From IMG/VR virus record IMGVR_UViG_3300006033_000032, positions 1 to 53,682 of that record: 53,682 bases of DNA; one strand, given 5' to 3'. Below, piece after piece: positions 31,201 to 38,900 of this stretch. The notes under the pieces were generated by a model, which did no database searches, was not told the origin of the DNA, and saw only the letters and a program-made list of their open reading frames with translations. Each line of letters starts with the position of its first letter. Positions within the stretch are counted from its first letter, which is position 1. Made by a program: the position numbers and the translations under genes. Source of the stretch: a virus.

Positions 31201-31719
31201 ATGGCAACGGCCATCACCCCGACCAACAAGAAGCCAAGGCACCACGATCCGCTCCGCGACGTGGCCGAGAAGCGCTTCGCTGAACACAAAGCCGATGCCG
31301 CGCGCAAGGCTGTCGCTGACCGCCGTGCCAAGGCGAAGTCCAACTTCAACCACGTCCTGGAGAGCGCGAAGATCGCGCTCGATGAAAATAACGAGTTCAT
31401 CCTCCCTGCCGACTACTGTTTGGTGGATGTGCTCGCAGCCGGCGTCATCGGCAAACCCGTTCGTCTGGACGAAGACCGCCTCACGGTCATGGTCAACGGC
31501 AAGCGCAGCTACACCTGTGGCCGGGTGATGTTCAGCGCCACTGGCGCGATCATCGGCGTCGAGATGAAGCACATCGTGAAGACCGGGCCGAAGGGCCGCG
31601 CGTATCAGCTGATCGCGTACGGCACCGGCGTCCAGGAAAGCCAGTGGGACAAGCTCGTCATCGACTGGCATCTGCTCAACAAGAACAACACGGCGGGGTT
31701 CCCTCGCCGCATCCTCTAA
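31201..31719 (+). CDS. Hypothetical basic protein
   Basis: Start ATG at 31201 (MATAITPTNKKPRHHDPL) with AGGAG upstream; earlier in-frame ATGs lie inside RNA G and the terminator and are rejected. The 172 residues have a basic helical N-terminal third (EKRFAEHKADAARKAVADRRAKAK) and a mixed C-terminal part (RSYTCGRVMFSATGAIIGVEMKHI). A nucleic-acid-binding role is possible from charge. No family is recognised. Confidence 0.6.
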   Translation: MATAITPTNKKPRHHDPLRDVAEKRFAEHKADAARKAVADRRAKAKSNFNHVLESAKIALDENNEFILPADYCLVDVLAAGVIGKPVRLDEDRLTVMVNGKRSYTCGRVMFSATGAIIGVEMKHIVKTGPKGRAYQLIAYGTGVQESQWDKLVIDWHLLNKNNTAGFPRRIL

Positions 31720-31727
31720 GGAACCCG

Positions 31728-31850
31728 ATGGACAAGTTTGGACCTCTCGTCGGTGGCGTCGTCGTCTTCGTGCTGGTCATCGCCAGCTTTGTCGTGCTTC
31801 AGCGGAAGCTCGACAAGATCGACGCCGACATCGACGGCAAGCTGCTCTAG
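31728..31850 (+). CDS. 40-residue membrane peptide
   Basis: ATG at 31728, preceded by TAAGGAACCCG, opens a 40-residue product: MDKFGPLVGG, one hydrophobic helix (VVVFVLVIASFVVL), then QRKLDKIDADIDGKLL. It lies eight bases after the previous stop, so it is co-translated. It resembles small phage membrane proteins of unknown function. Confidence 0.55.
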   Translation: MDKFGPLVGGVVVFVLVIASFVVLQRKLDKIDADIDGKLL

Positions 31851-31913
31851 GGTCGACTCTCGCGGCATCCAGCCGCAGACGAGGTGGACGAATCCACCAT
31901 ATAGGAGTCCGTC

Positions 31914-32090
31914 ATGGACGCCTCAACGACCCGAGTCAGCCCCACAAACAACGATGAGAATCCCTTCGCGATTGCCGGTGAGATCATCACGGTCGCAACT
32001 GGCATTCTCGGGATCCTCGCAATGGGCGTGGCCTCGCTTGGGCAGACCGCCGCACAGCAGGAGCAGAAGCTGAAGGACGCAACTCCTTAG
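31914..32090 (+). CDS. 58-residue membrane protein
   Basis: ATG at 31914 follows ATAGGAGTCCGTC. The product begins MDASTTRVSPTNNDENPF, has one membrane helix (IAGEIITVATGILGILAMGVASLG-like, about residues 19-42) and ends in a polar AAQQEQKLKDATP tail. It lies between the 40-residue peptide and a terminator. No family is recognised. Confidence 0.55.
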   Translation: MDASTTRVSPTNNDENPFAIAGEIITVATGILGILAMGVASLGQTAAQQEQKLKDATP

Positions 32091-32127
32091 GCCGATGCAA
32101 TCCGTCTTCTGTCGTGCGGTTCCGATC

Positions 32128-32165
32128 GTCGTCTGTTGCTTGACGGAGCAGCAGACGACCTTTTC
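32128..32165 (+). terminator. Terminator hairpin
   Basis: A 13-base-pair stem with one T-G pair (32128-32140 with 32147-32159, loop TGACGG) is followed by CTTTTC. Confidence 0.7.
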
Positions 32166-32179
32166 ACAAGGAGACATAC

Positions 32180-32206
32180 GTGGGCAACGTGCGCGTCATC
32201 CTGTAA
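32180..32206 (+). other. Possible 8-codon leader ORF
   Basis: ACAAGGAGACATAC precedes GTG GGC AAC GTG CGC GTC ATC CTG TAA. The ribosome site is excellent but the frame is only eight codons. It may be a leader peptide for the gene at 32305, or the site may be a relic. Confidence 0.25.
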
Positions 32207-32304
32207 CTGGTAGAAGGCTGGAGTTGAATGTAAACGCTGTGCACAGCTAGTTGTCGAATGAACCCGGACGGTTCCAGCCGTTCACTACCGCAGAGAGGAT
32301 CAAC

Positions 32305-32703
32305 GTGTCGACGACACTTGATCATCCCCAGACATCCCGCAACCTCACTCAAAAGCGGTCCCGCCACCCGCCGGCGATCCTCGGGTCCTTCCCGGACAAG
32401 AGGCACGTCGAATACTACAAGGCCCAACGGCGCGCGGAAGAATCCGCGCGACTGTGCGCTCAGCCGAAACCGTCCAAGGCCGAGCCGACGTCTGTTCCCA
32501 ACGATCGCGACGACTTCGTCAGCGCCGTGATCGAACTGTTGTCGAAGCTGAAGCCGTCCAGGCCGACGCAACGGCACCAACTGCAAGGGAGCCACAACTG
32601 GTACGAACAGTTACAACAGCTGCGTGATAAGCAGCGCCGCGACCATCTGGGTCGCACGATAGAGGATGTACAAACCATTCTCCGCTTGCGCTGCGCCCCC
32701 TGA
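32305..32703 (+). CDS. Hypothetical basic protein
   Basis: I choose GTG at 32305 because AGAGGATCAAC precedes it; the in-frame TTG at 32251 has no ribosome site. The 132 residues are Arg/Gln/Lys-rich (NLTQKRSRHPP; YYKAQRRAEESAR) with a C-terminal helix (YEQLQQLRDKQRRDHLGR). The composition suggests nucleic-acid binding. No family is recognised. Confidence 0.5.
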   Translation: MSTTLDHPQTSRNLTQKRSRHPPAILGSFPDKRHVEYYKAQRRAEESARLCAQPKPSKAEPTSVPNDRDDFVSAVIELLSKLKPSRPTQRHQLQGSHNWYEQLQQLRDKQRRDHLGRTIEDVQTILRLRCAP

Positions 32704-32767
32704 AACGGGGGCGCCGTAACTTCTCTCAAGCGTGATCAACCTGCACCACAAACGAACAGGAGCACTG

Positions 32768-33307
32768 ATGAACGACATCATTCTCGCATCTGAAGTCTCT
32801 GCGCCTGTCAAGGAGGTGCAGGTTGAGCGGCTGCGAAACGAGTTCGAGGATCGCGACCAGTGGGCATCTGGCCCGTGGGACAACGAACCAGACAAACTCG
32901 ACTTCGTGTGCAACGGCTTCCCGTGCATGATCATCAGGAACCCGCTCGGAGTCCTCTGTGGCTACGTCGGCATTCCTCCTGGTCACCCCTGGTACGAGAA
33001 GCACTACAACGATCTGACCGTCAGCGCGCATGGGGGACTCACGTTCAGCGACTGGTCGACGATGAAACCCGCAGAGCTTGACGCTTCCGAAGCTGTCAGG
33101 CAGTGGTGGATCGGGTTCGACTGTGGTCACGCGTTCGACATCGTCCCTGCGATGACCAAGTTCGATGTTCTCTTCGGGAGCCTGTTCGGCGGCGAGCGTG
33201 TATACCGTGACATCGCCTTCGTGAAAGCCGGGTGCGCGAGCATCGCGGCTGAAGCTATGGCTGCGTTCACGGACGCGAAGCCCGTCGAGATCCTGAAGAT
33301 CGAATGA
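32768..33307 (+). CDS. Conserved phage-type protein with HPWY..HGGLTF..WWIGFDCGH motif
   Basis: Start ATG at 32768 with CAGGAGC upstream (179 residues). The core GYVGIPPGHPWYEKHYNDL ... SAHGGLTFSD ... QWWIGFDCGHAFDIVP is a pattern I know from many phage and bacterial proteins of unknown function; conserved His, Asp and Cys residues suggest metal binding. It is followed directly by a strong terminator. Confidence 0.65.
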   Translation: MNDIILASEVSAPVKEVQVERLRNEFEDRDQWASGPWDNEPDKLDFVCNGFPCMIIRNPLGVLCGYVGIPPGHPWYEKHYNDLTVSAHGGLTFSDWSTMKPAELDASEAVRQWWIGFDCGHAFDIVPAMTKFDVLFGSLFGGERVYRDIAFVKAGCASIAAEAMAAFTDAKPVEILKIE

Positions 33308-33347
33308 AAAGCTCGGGCGCCGTGCGCGGCGCCCGGCAGCTTTTCGT
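33307..33347 (+). terminator. Rho-independent terminator
   Basis: CGGGCGCCG/CGGCGCCCG stem (33314-33322 with 33327-33335, loop TGCG) inside flanking AAAAGCT...AGCTTTT arms, ending TTTTCG. It begins within the stop region of the preceding gene. Confidence 0.85.
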
Positions 33348-33384
33348 TACCTGGAGCGGCTAAATGGTGGATCCAGATTATGAG

Positions 33385-33410
33385 ATAAGAGTAGTACAAG
33401 GAAAAACCAT
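33385..33410 (+). promoter_or_regulatory. Phage promoter-like motif, copy 4
   Basis: ATAAGAGTAGTACAAGGAAAAACCAT matches the consensus shared with 24499, 24952 and 27546. It follows a terminator directly and heads the last rightward gene run (33409-35114). Confidence 0.6.
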
Positions 33411-33459
33411 GAACCAAACGATTCATAACCGCGTCTGCGCGATGGACGAGGCTGTATGA
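33409..33459 (+). CDS. 16-residue leader peptide candidate
   Basis: ATG at 33409 has AAGGAAAAACC upstream and encodes MNQTIHNRVCAMDEAV. Its TGA overlaps the ATG of the next gene (ATGA at 33456). The next gene lacks its own clear ribosome site, so this short frame may feed ribosomes to it. AAGGA is also part of the promoter-like motif, so the reading is uncertain. Confidence 0.35.
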   Translation: MNQTIHNRVCAMDEAV

Positions 33460-33806
33460 GAGTTCGTGCCCTCTCCCGCGACATCGTCCTCGGAACCAAG
33501 CCATACGACCGTCAGCTGATGGACTATGGCGCGCAGCCGGAACTCGTCGCTGTCCGATTCACCATTGGTCGTCGTGGTCGCCCACCACAAGGCTATGAAG
33601 CTCGCGTGTTCGCCATGGACGAGGTCGGCCGTGCAAGCCTCGCTGCCTTCCTGCTCAGCGGGGAGTGGCGTAAAGTTCCGCACGTTGTCGTGCAGACCAC
33701 GATGCAGATCCACGAAGGCCGCGTCGAACTGGTGAACGAGAAGACCATGATCATCGTCGAACGTGCCGACGTTTCCGTGTTCAGTGCTTCACCACCACCA
33801 ATCTAG
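33456..33806 (+). CDS. Hypothetical protein
   Basis: The 116-residue beta-rich protein (LVAVRFTIGRRGRPPQGYEARVF; KVPHVVVQTTMQIHEGRVELV) contains no membrane segment. Its start overlaps the stop of the 16-codon frame. No family is recognised. Confidence 0.5.
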   Translation: MRVRALSRDIVLGTKPYDRQLMDYGAQPELVAVRFTIGRRGRPPQGYEARVFAMDEVGRASLAAFLLSGEWRKVPHVVVQTTMQIHEGRVELVNEKTMIIVERADVSVFSASPPPI

Positions 33807-33814
33807 GAGGCCAC

Positions 33815-34240
33815 ATGATACAGAAAGCATCGGCCTACGAAGTGCTGATACGAACTGGCCGCTCAGCGGCCCGTCTCATCGTGTCAGTTCTCACCATCAA
33901 CTTCGTCGTTCACGTCATCCTGCGTACACGTGGCTCCAAGGCGCCGCACATGCAGATGCGTGACCTTCCGCTATCCCGCTTCGGCTTCACGTACCGTGGA
34001 GACAATGGAAGCTGGGAGAAGCGCTACAGCGATATGCGTCGGCTGACGACCGAGCGTACTGACGTCATTCACGTCTTGAACGACTGGATGGAATACACGA
34101 CTGGGCACAATGTCCCTGTCCAACTCCAGATCTTCACGAAGAACCTGAAGGTAAATACGAACGTCCCCGTGATCACCAGTTATGCGACGAAACGTCTTGT
34201 CCCAACATCCATACCACAACGCGTTGAGAGGAACCCATGA
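33815..34240 (+). CDS. Hypothetical protein with N-terminal hydrophobic helix
   Basis: The 141-residue product is preceded by CTAGGAGG. Residues 19-38 (ARLIVSVLTINFVVHVIL) could anchor it to the membrane; the remainder is basic and mixed. Its stop overlaps the next start (ATGA). No family is recognised. Confidence 0.55.
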   Translation: MIQKASAYEVLIRTGRSAARLIVSVLTINFVVHVILRTRGSKAPHMQMRDLPLSRFGFTYRGDNGSWEKRYSDMRRLTTERTDVIHVLNDWMEYTTGHNVPVQLQIFTKNLKVNTNVPVITSYATKRLVPTSIPQRVERNP

Positions 34241-34578
34241 GACAGCTCGCGATCCTGGCGATCGTCATCTCTTGCGGCATCGCCGCAGGAGTCATCGCCT
34301 TCTGTTCGAACAACAAACCGCAGCAACCCGCTGTCGGCGCGCTGACCGTCACGGTCGTGCTGCCGCCGGAACAAGAGGCTGAACGCATCGAGATCCAAAA
34401 GATCCTCGATACCAGCTTCCCCGGCAGTGAAGTGACGGGTTGGTGGCCTCAAGAGAAAGTGACAACGATCAGCGGCATCAACAAAACCGGCGGCCAGTTC
34501 CACGCAACGTACGACCGCATGGCCGGCACGTTGTCGCTGGAATATGATCGTGATGCAGCTGGGAGGGTTCTCCCATGA
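34237..34578 (+). CDS. Small membrane-anchored or exported protein
   Basis: The 113-residue product starts MRQLAILAIVISCGIAAGVI, an N-terminal signal-anchor, followed by a polar domain with WWPQEK near the middle. Cys23 lies after the hydrophobic run, but IAFC is a poor lipobox. It overlaps both neighbours by 4 bases, showing translational coupling. Confidence 0.55.
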   Translation: MRQLAILAIVISCGIAAGVIAFCSNNKPQQPAVGALTVTVVLPPEQEAERIEIQKILDTSFPGSEVTGWWPQEKVTTISGINKTGGQFHATYDRMAGTLSLEYDRDAAGRVLP

Positions 34579-35114
34579 ACCGAACCCAGATCGAGAACGA
34601 ACTGTCGTCAAACATGACGTACCCAGATTACAAGGTCATACTCTACAAAGATGGAGACGAGAATGACTTCAAACTACCAGCGGCAGGCTGGTACGTCACT
34701 GGTGGCCGGATAAATAAAAGTGTAGACGGCGTCACGTATAGCACCCAGCAGGAAGCTGAACAGGCACTGAGTGTGCTGGACGCGTCGACTAACGACCGAG
34801 CTGACGCGGCAGTTCGTAAAACTGCAAGGGTGCTCTCAGCACTAGCGGGCAAAGTCATCAGGGTCCGACAGCTAGACTATGATGGCTCCGAACACAATCT
34901 CGCGAAATACACCGAGGTTCGTGTGCCGCGAAAGATCACGTGCAGTGCAGTAGAGGACGGCGATGAATACGGGTTCCTGTTCATCTCGATAGAGGTCGAA
35001 CCACTATTCCTGTCTCCGGTCGTAAAGCGCTTCGTAACGCGCCCGTTCTACTCCAGTGTTTTGTTCATGAGCGCTCATCCGTTTGAGCTGACTACGTTCT
35101 ACAAGCTGCCTTGA
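34575..35114 (+). CDS. Hypothetical protein, last gene of the rightward region
   Basis: The 179-residue product looks soluble and mixed (YKVILYKDGDENDFKLPAAGW; HNLAKYTEVRVPRKITC). G+C is visibly lower than in the late block, suggesting recent acquisition. It ends at a perfect palindrome terminator. No family is recognised. Confidence 0.55.
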   Translation: MNRTQIENELSSNMTYPDYKVILYKDGDENDFKLPAAGWYVTGGRINKSVDGVTYSTQQEAEQALSVLDASTNDRADAAVRKTARVLSALAGKVIRVRQLDYDGSEHNLAKYTEVRVPRKITCSAVEDGDEYGFLFISIEVEPLFLSPVVKRFVTRPFYSSVLFMSAHPFELTTFYKLP

Positions 35115-35116
35115 GC

Positions 35117-35157
35117 AAAATCCGGCGGCCCACGTGGGCCGCCGGTTGCTTTTCTTT
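35117..35157 (+). terminator. Bidirectional terminator (perfect 24-base palindrome)
   Basis: Bases 35122-35145 form a perfect palindrome with a CACGTG centre. On the plus strand it is followed by TTGCTTTTCTTT, on the minus strand by ATTTTG. It separates the converging accessory genes (plus) and tRNA/late genes (minus). Confidence 0.85.
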
Positions 35158-35167
35158 ACCTGTAGCG

Positions 35168-35243
35168 TGGCTCCGAGACCAGGACTCGAACCTGGGACCT
35201 TGATGTTAACAGCATCTTGCTCTACCAACTGAGCTATCTCGGA
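35168..35243 (-). tRNA. tRNA-Asn (anticodon GUU)
   Basis: Acceptor TCCGAGA/TCTCGGA, D arm GCTC-AGTTGGTA-GAGC, anticodon loop CTGTTAA, T arm CCAGG-TTCGAGT-CCTGG, G73 and encoded CCA. The outermost anticodon-stem pair (27-43) is A-A. This intact gene contrasts with the interrupted Asn-like RNA at 30789-30918. Confidence 0.93.
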
Positions 35244-35248
35244 ATGCA

Positions 35249-35335
35249 TGGTGCGGGTGGAAGGAATCGAACCTACTTGGTACGAAGTACGACAGATTTA
35301 CAGTCTGCCCCGCCTCCATATCGGTCTACACCCGC
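35249..35335 (-). tRNA. tRNA-Tyr (anticodon GUA)
   Basis: Class II tRNA: acceptor GCGGGTG/CACCCGC, anticodon stem CAGA/TCTG with loop CTGTAAA, long variable arm (GTAC-TTC-GTAC), T arm with TTCGATT, A73 and encoded CCA. Five bases separate it from the tRNA-Asn. Confidence 0.93.
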
Positions 35336-35350
35336 GTTAGATGTAAAGAA

Positions 35351-35380
35351 AAGAGAAACCCCGGTCCTGCGACCGGGGTT
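35351..35380 (-). terminator. Terminator after the polymerase operon
   Basis: A perfect 10-base-pair stem (35357-35366 with 35371-35380) is followed on the minus strand by TCTCTTTTCTTT. It lies about 120 bases past the 35500-35928 gene and just before the tRNA pair. Confidence 0.8.
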
Positions 35381-35499
35381 CTCAAGGATGCGTTGAGGTC
35401 ACCGCCTCGATACGCTATCGCTGAACCCCGGTGTTGGCCGTGGTATTGCGATTGCGATAGCGGCGGATCGTCGCGGACATGAGCGTGACTGTAGCGTGA

Positions 35500-35928
35500 T
35501 CAGCCAGCCGTCAAGGAGGCAAGTTCACAGGCCCAGAACTCAGCAACCTTCGGTGCAGCTGGCGCTGCTTCGTGGTGGCCGAACAGATGCGGAGCTTCGA
35601 TCGCAGCCAGCAGTCCAAGGCCACCGACTTCGCTCAGATCCTTCTCGCGCTCGCTGACCGCGTCCTCGCCGCTGACCCACTTGTGAATCGTTGGCTCAGC
35701 GAGGATGCCGAGGCCAGCGATGTCAGCAGCAGCACGAACGCGCGGATTCAGATCCCACGCGACCTTGGTGAGGTCTGGCAGGTCGATCGACGGGAACATG
35801 GCTTTCTTCTCCGGGAGGTTCTTGTAATCAGTCTCTGCGGACCACTCGTCGACATCGACGCCCTGCTTCTTCAGCTTCTTCTTGTTGGCGTACATGAAGC
35901 GCTGCTGGGCCTTGGACTTGAACGGCAC
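35500..35928 (-). CDS. Small basic conserved phage protein (MPFKSKAQQRFMYA family)
   Basis: The 142-residue product begins MPFKSKAQQRFMYANKKKLK and continues EWSAETDYKNLPEKK, a short module I know from many phage proteins of unknown function, often near head genes. The C-terminal half is helical and ends VAEFWACELASLTAG, a variant of the recurrent WATExxKxAG peptide. It lies one base after the polymerase stop, so it belongs to the same unit. Confidence 0.6.
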   Translation of the reverse strand: MPFKSKAQQRFMYANKKKLKKQGVDVDEWSAETDYKNLPEKKAMFPSIDLPDLTKVAWDLNPRVRAAADIAGLGILAEPTIHKWVSGEDAVSEREKDLSEVGGLGLLAAIEAPHLFGHHEAAPAAPKVAEFWACELASLTAG

Positions 35929-35929
35929 G

Positions 35930-38900
35930 TTAGGCTCCAGTCTCGGCTTCTGCCGTCTTGTGGAATGCGCTGTCGAACAGCGGCGCCGGACGGAACGTGG
36001 CTCCGTATGCCAGACCAGCGATCGGCGACGCGCTGCCAGTCAGATCGCTGCTGCCAGCACTCGAAGACACATCACGGATGCTGTCGTCGAGACGCTGGAA
36101 GTTCAGGCGCGCGAGCAGATCCTTCGATTCGAGCGGCTTGTGGCTCAGGCCAAGCAGCACCGGCTTCGCTTCGATCTTGCTGTTCTTCGCGTGCAGCGCG
36201 TTGAACTCGTTCTCGTGCATGACGTCACCGACCGAAATGCTCGGCTCTCCGCCATCGTCGGTGATCTCGACCGTGCGCATCAGACCAGCGGCGAGCACCT
36301 CGATCACCGGCTTGCGCACGGTAGCACCAGCGGCCTCGTAGCTCTTGCGGATGTCATTGACGACGTAGCGCTGAGCAGCGAGGCCGCCCTGGAGAGCTGC
36401 GATCTCCTGCGGACGGTAGTTGCCGTCGGTGATCGGCTGGCCCTTGGTCACGCGGTCACCGACGTTCACCTTCATGTTGCGGTTGGCCGGCACGTAGTGC
36501 TCGACAGTCGGGCCACTCGTCGGGCGCACGGTGACATAATAGCCGCCCTGCGGCGCGATGCGCTTGTCGCTGACCGTGCCAGCGACCTGTGCGAGCACGC
36601 CCTGGTCCTTCAGCTGCTCAGGCGTGCTGAGCAGATCCTTCAGACGTGCGAAGCCGTCAGTCAGACTGTCGCCAGATCCGATCGTACCACCGCTGTGGAA
36701 CGCCTTCATGATCAGCTGCGTCGAACGCTCGCTGACCGACTGGCCGTAGTTGTAGCCGATGTTCGAGCCGATCGGGTGCAGCTTGCCCTGCGCGTCACGG
36801 CCAGCGCACATCTGGCACGGAACATGAAGCGACTTGCAAGTCATGGGGCTGCGAACCATCACGTCCTTCAGGCCCTTGTCGCGAAGAACCGACAGGACGT
36901 GCGGCGTGATCGGATCGTTGCGCTTGAAGCCAGCGACGTCGTTGAGCAGATGCCGATCGAGCAGATCCACATCAGCTTCGTTCAGCGGCTCGTCGATGCC
37001 GACCTTCGTTCCGCAGTCCTTCTCCATCACGCGGATGTCACCGACGTTGCCAGCGACTTCCTTGGCAAGGAAGCCGGGCAGCGCAGTGGAACGGGAACGG
37101 GCCACGAGGCCCTTTCGCGCACCAGGGGTGACCATGACGTAGTCGCTGGGCGACATGCCACCAGCGTAGCTCGACGTGATGACATTCGGCACGAGCTTGT
37201 CATTCACATCGGTCACAGCGAGCGGGGTCGCCAGCACCTGCTTCATCTGGTCGATCTTCTTGTTCGACTCGCTGACGACGAAGCTGTGGTAGCCCTCGTT
37301 GGTCTCTTCGAGGTGCTTCTTCATGATGTCCGTCAGCTGGTCGCTCACGGCCTTCTGCTTCGACGAGAAGATCTTGCGGCGCTCTTCGATCGTCGAACCC
37401 TTGCGCACCTCATTGTCGAGCTGAGTCAGCAGTCGGTTGATCTTGGAGCGGTCCACGACCAGCTCCTTGATCGACGAGGTAATGCCGCCGGCTGCCGCTG
37501 CGAACTCGAAGCCGGCCTGTGAGATGCGGCGGCTGATGAGGTTGTAGTCAGCCGGCGAGTCAGTGGCGATGCGCTCCAGCAGCTTGTCGAGCTTCTTGCC
37601 GGTGATCGGCGCGCTGATGCCAGCGAGGAACCGCTTCGGGACAATCTCTTCGAACATCAGCCAACCGACAGCGATCGGATTCGGGTTGCCCTCGATCTTC
37701 ACGAGGCTCCCCATCTGGAGGCTGTCTTTGTTGTTGCGGTAGGCGTCGATCGCATCGGCCGCCGTCTTGTAGCTCTTGCCACTCGGCGACCCCGGAGATG
37801 TCAGCGCGAAGATGCCGCTGATGATGTCCTTGCTCACGCCGTAGGCGAGGCCCTTGTTCCGGTCATAGATCAGATTCTTCGACGGCAGCAGCTTGAAGGA
37901 CTCGTTCTTCGCTGCGTCAGTGATCGGCGTGAAGATCGACATCGTGTCGCCGTCGTAGTCGGCGTTGAACGGCCCGCACACCAGCGGGCTGATCTTCACT
38001 TCCTTGCCCTCGCTGATGCGCGGCATGGCCGCAGCGATGCCCCAGCGGTGCAGGGTGGGCGCGCGGTTGTAGAGGACTGGGCGCTCCTTCATCTCGGCGT
38101 CGAGTGCCTGCCGGGCGGCCAGCGTGCGCTTCTCGACCTGTTCCGCAGCTTCGGCCGGCTGCCAACCGCCCTGCGACATGCGGCGAACGATGCTGGGCTT
38201 GTAGATCTTCCAGGCCATGTCCTCCGGGATCGAGATCTCATCGACGCCGAGGTTGCTGTCGGGTTCGATGGTCGACCGGCCGCTGTAGTCGTTGCGGTGT
38301 GCGACGACGAGGCGCTGGAAGAGGCCCTCCTTGTTGCGCTTGCCCTTGATGATGTCGATGAACCCGCTGGCGTCCTCGCGGTCGTCGCGATGGGTGAGCG
38401 GGTTGTTCACGCCGATGAGTGCGCCGAACGCCTCGTAGGCGTGCTTGCGCGCTTCGGTCTGCATGCTCTTCGGCAGGCCAGCGGACTTCGCGTCGGCAAG
38501 CGACTTCGTGGTGAGCAGCAAATCGCGGTACAGCAGGTTGCTGTCTGCCACGCGCAGTGCTCCACCAGACATCTCGATGATCGGACGGAACTTCGGCGGG
38601 ATCACCGGCACCGTCTTGGTCATGTAGGCTTCGAACGGATCGAGATCCGACGTCTTCAGGCCGCGCAGGTAGCGAACGGCGCGGTTGTACTTGTTGGCGT
38701 CAGAGCCAACAGCAGTGCGCAGCTTCTGGCGAAGATCGCGGATCTTGCTGTCGACGTTGAAGTCGAGCACGTGCTTGAAGGCAGCCTCGCCGGTGACGCG
38801 CCCCTCACCGGGTTCGTCGACGATCTTGCCGGTCTTCGGGTCATACCAGCGTGAGTGCATGATCAGACCGTAGAACTCGGCCTGCTTCAGCCCGGTGATG

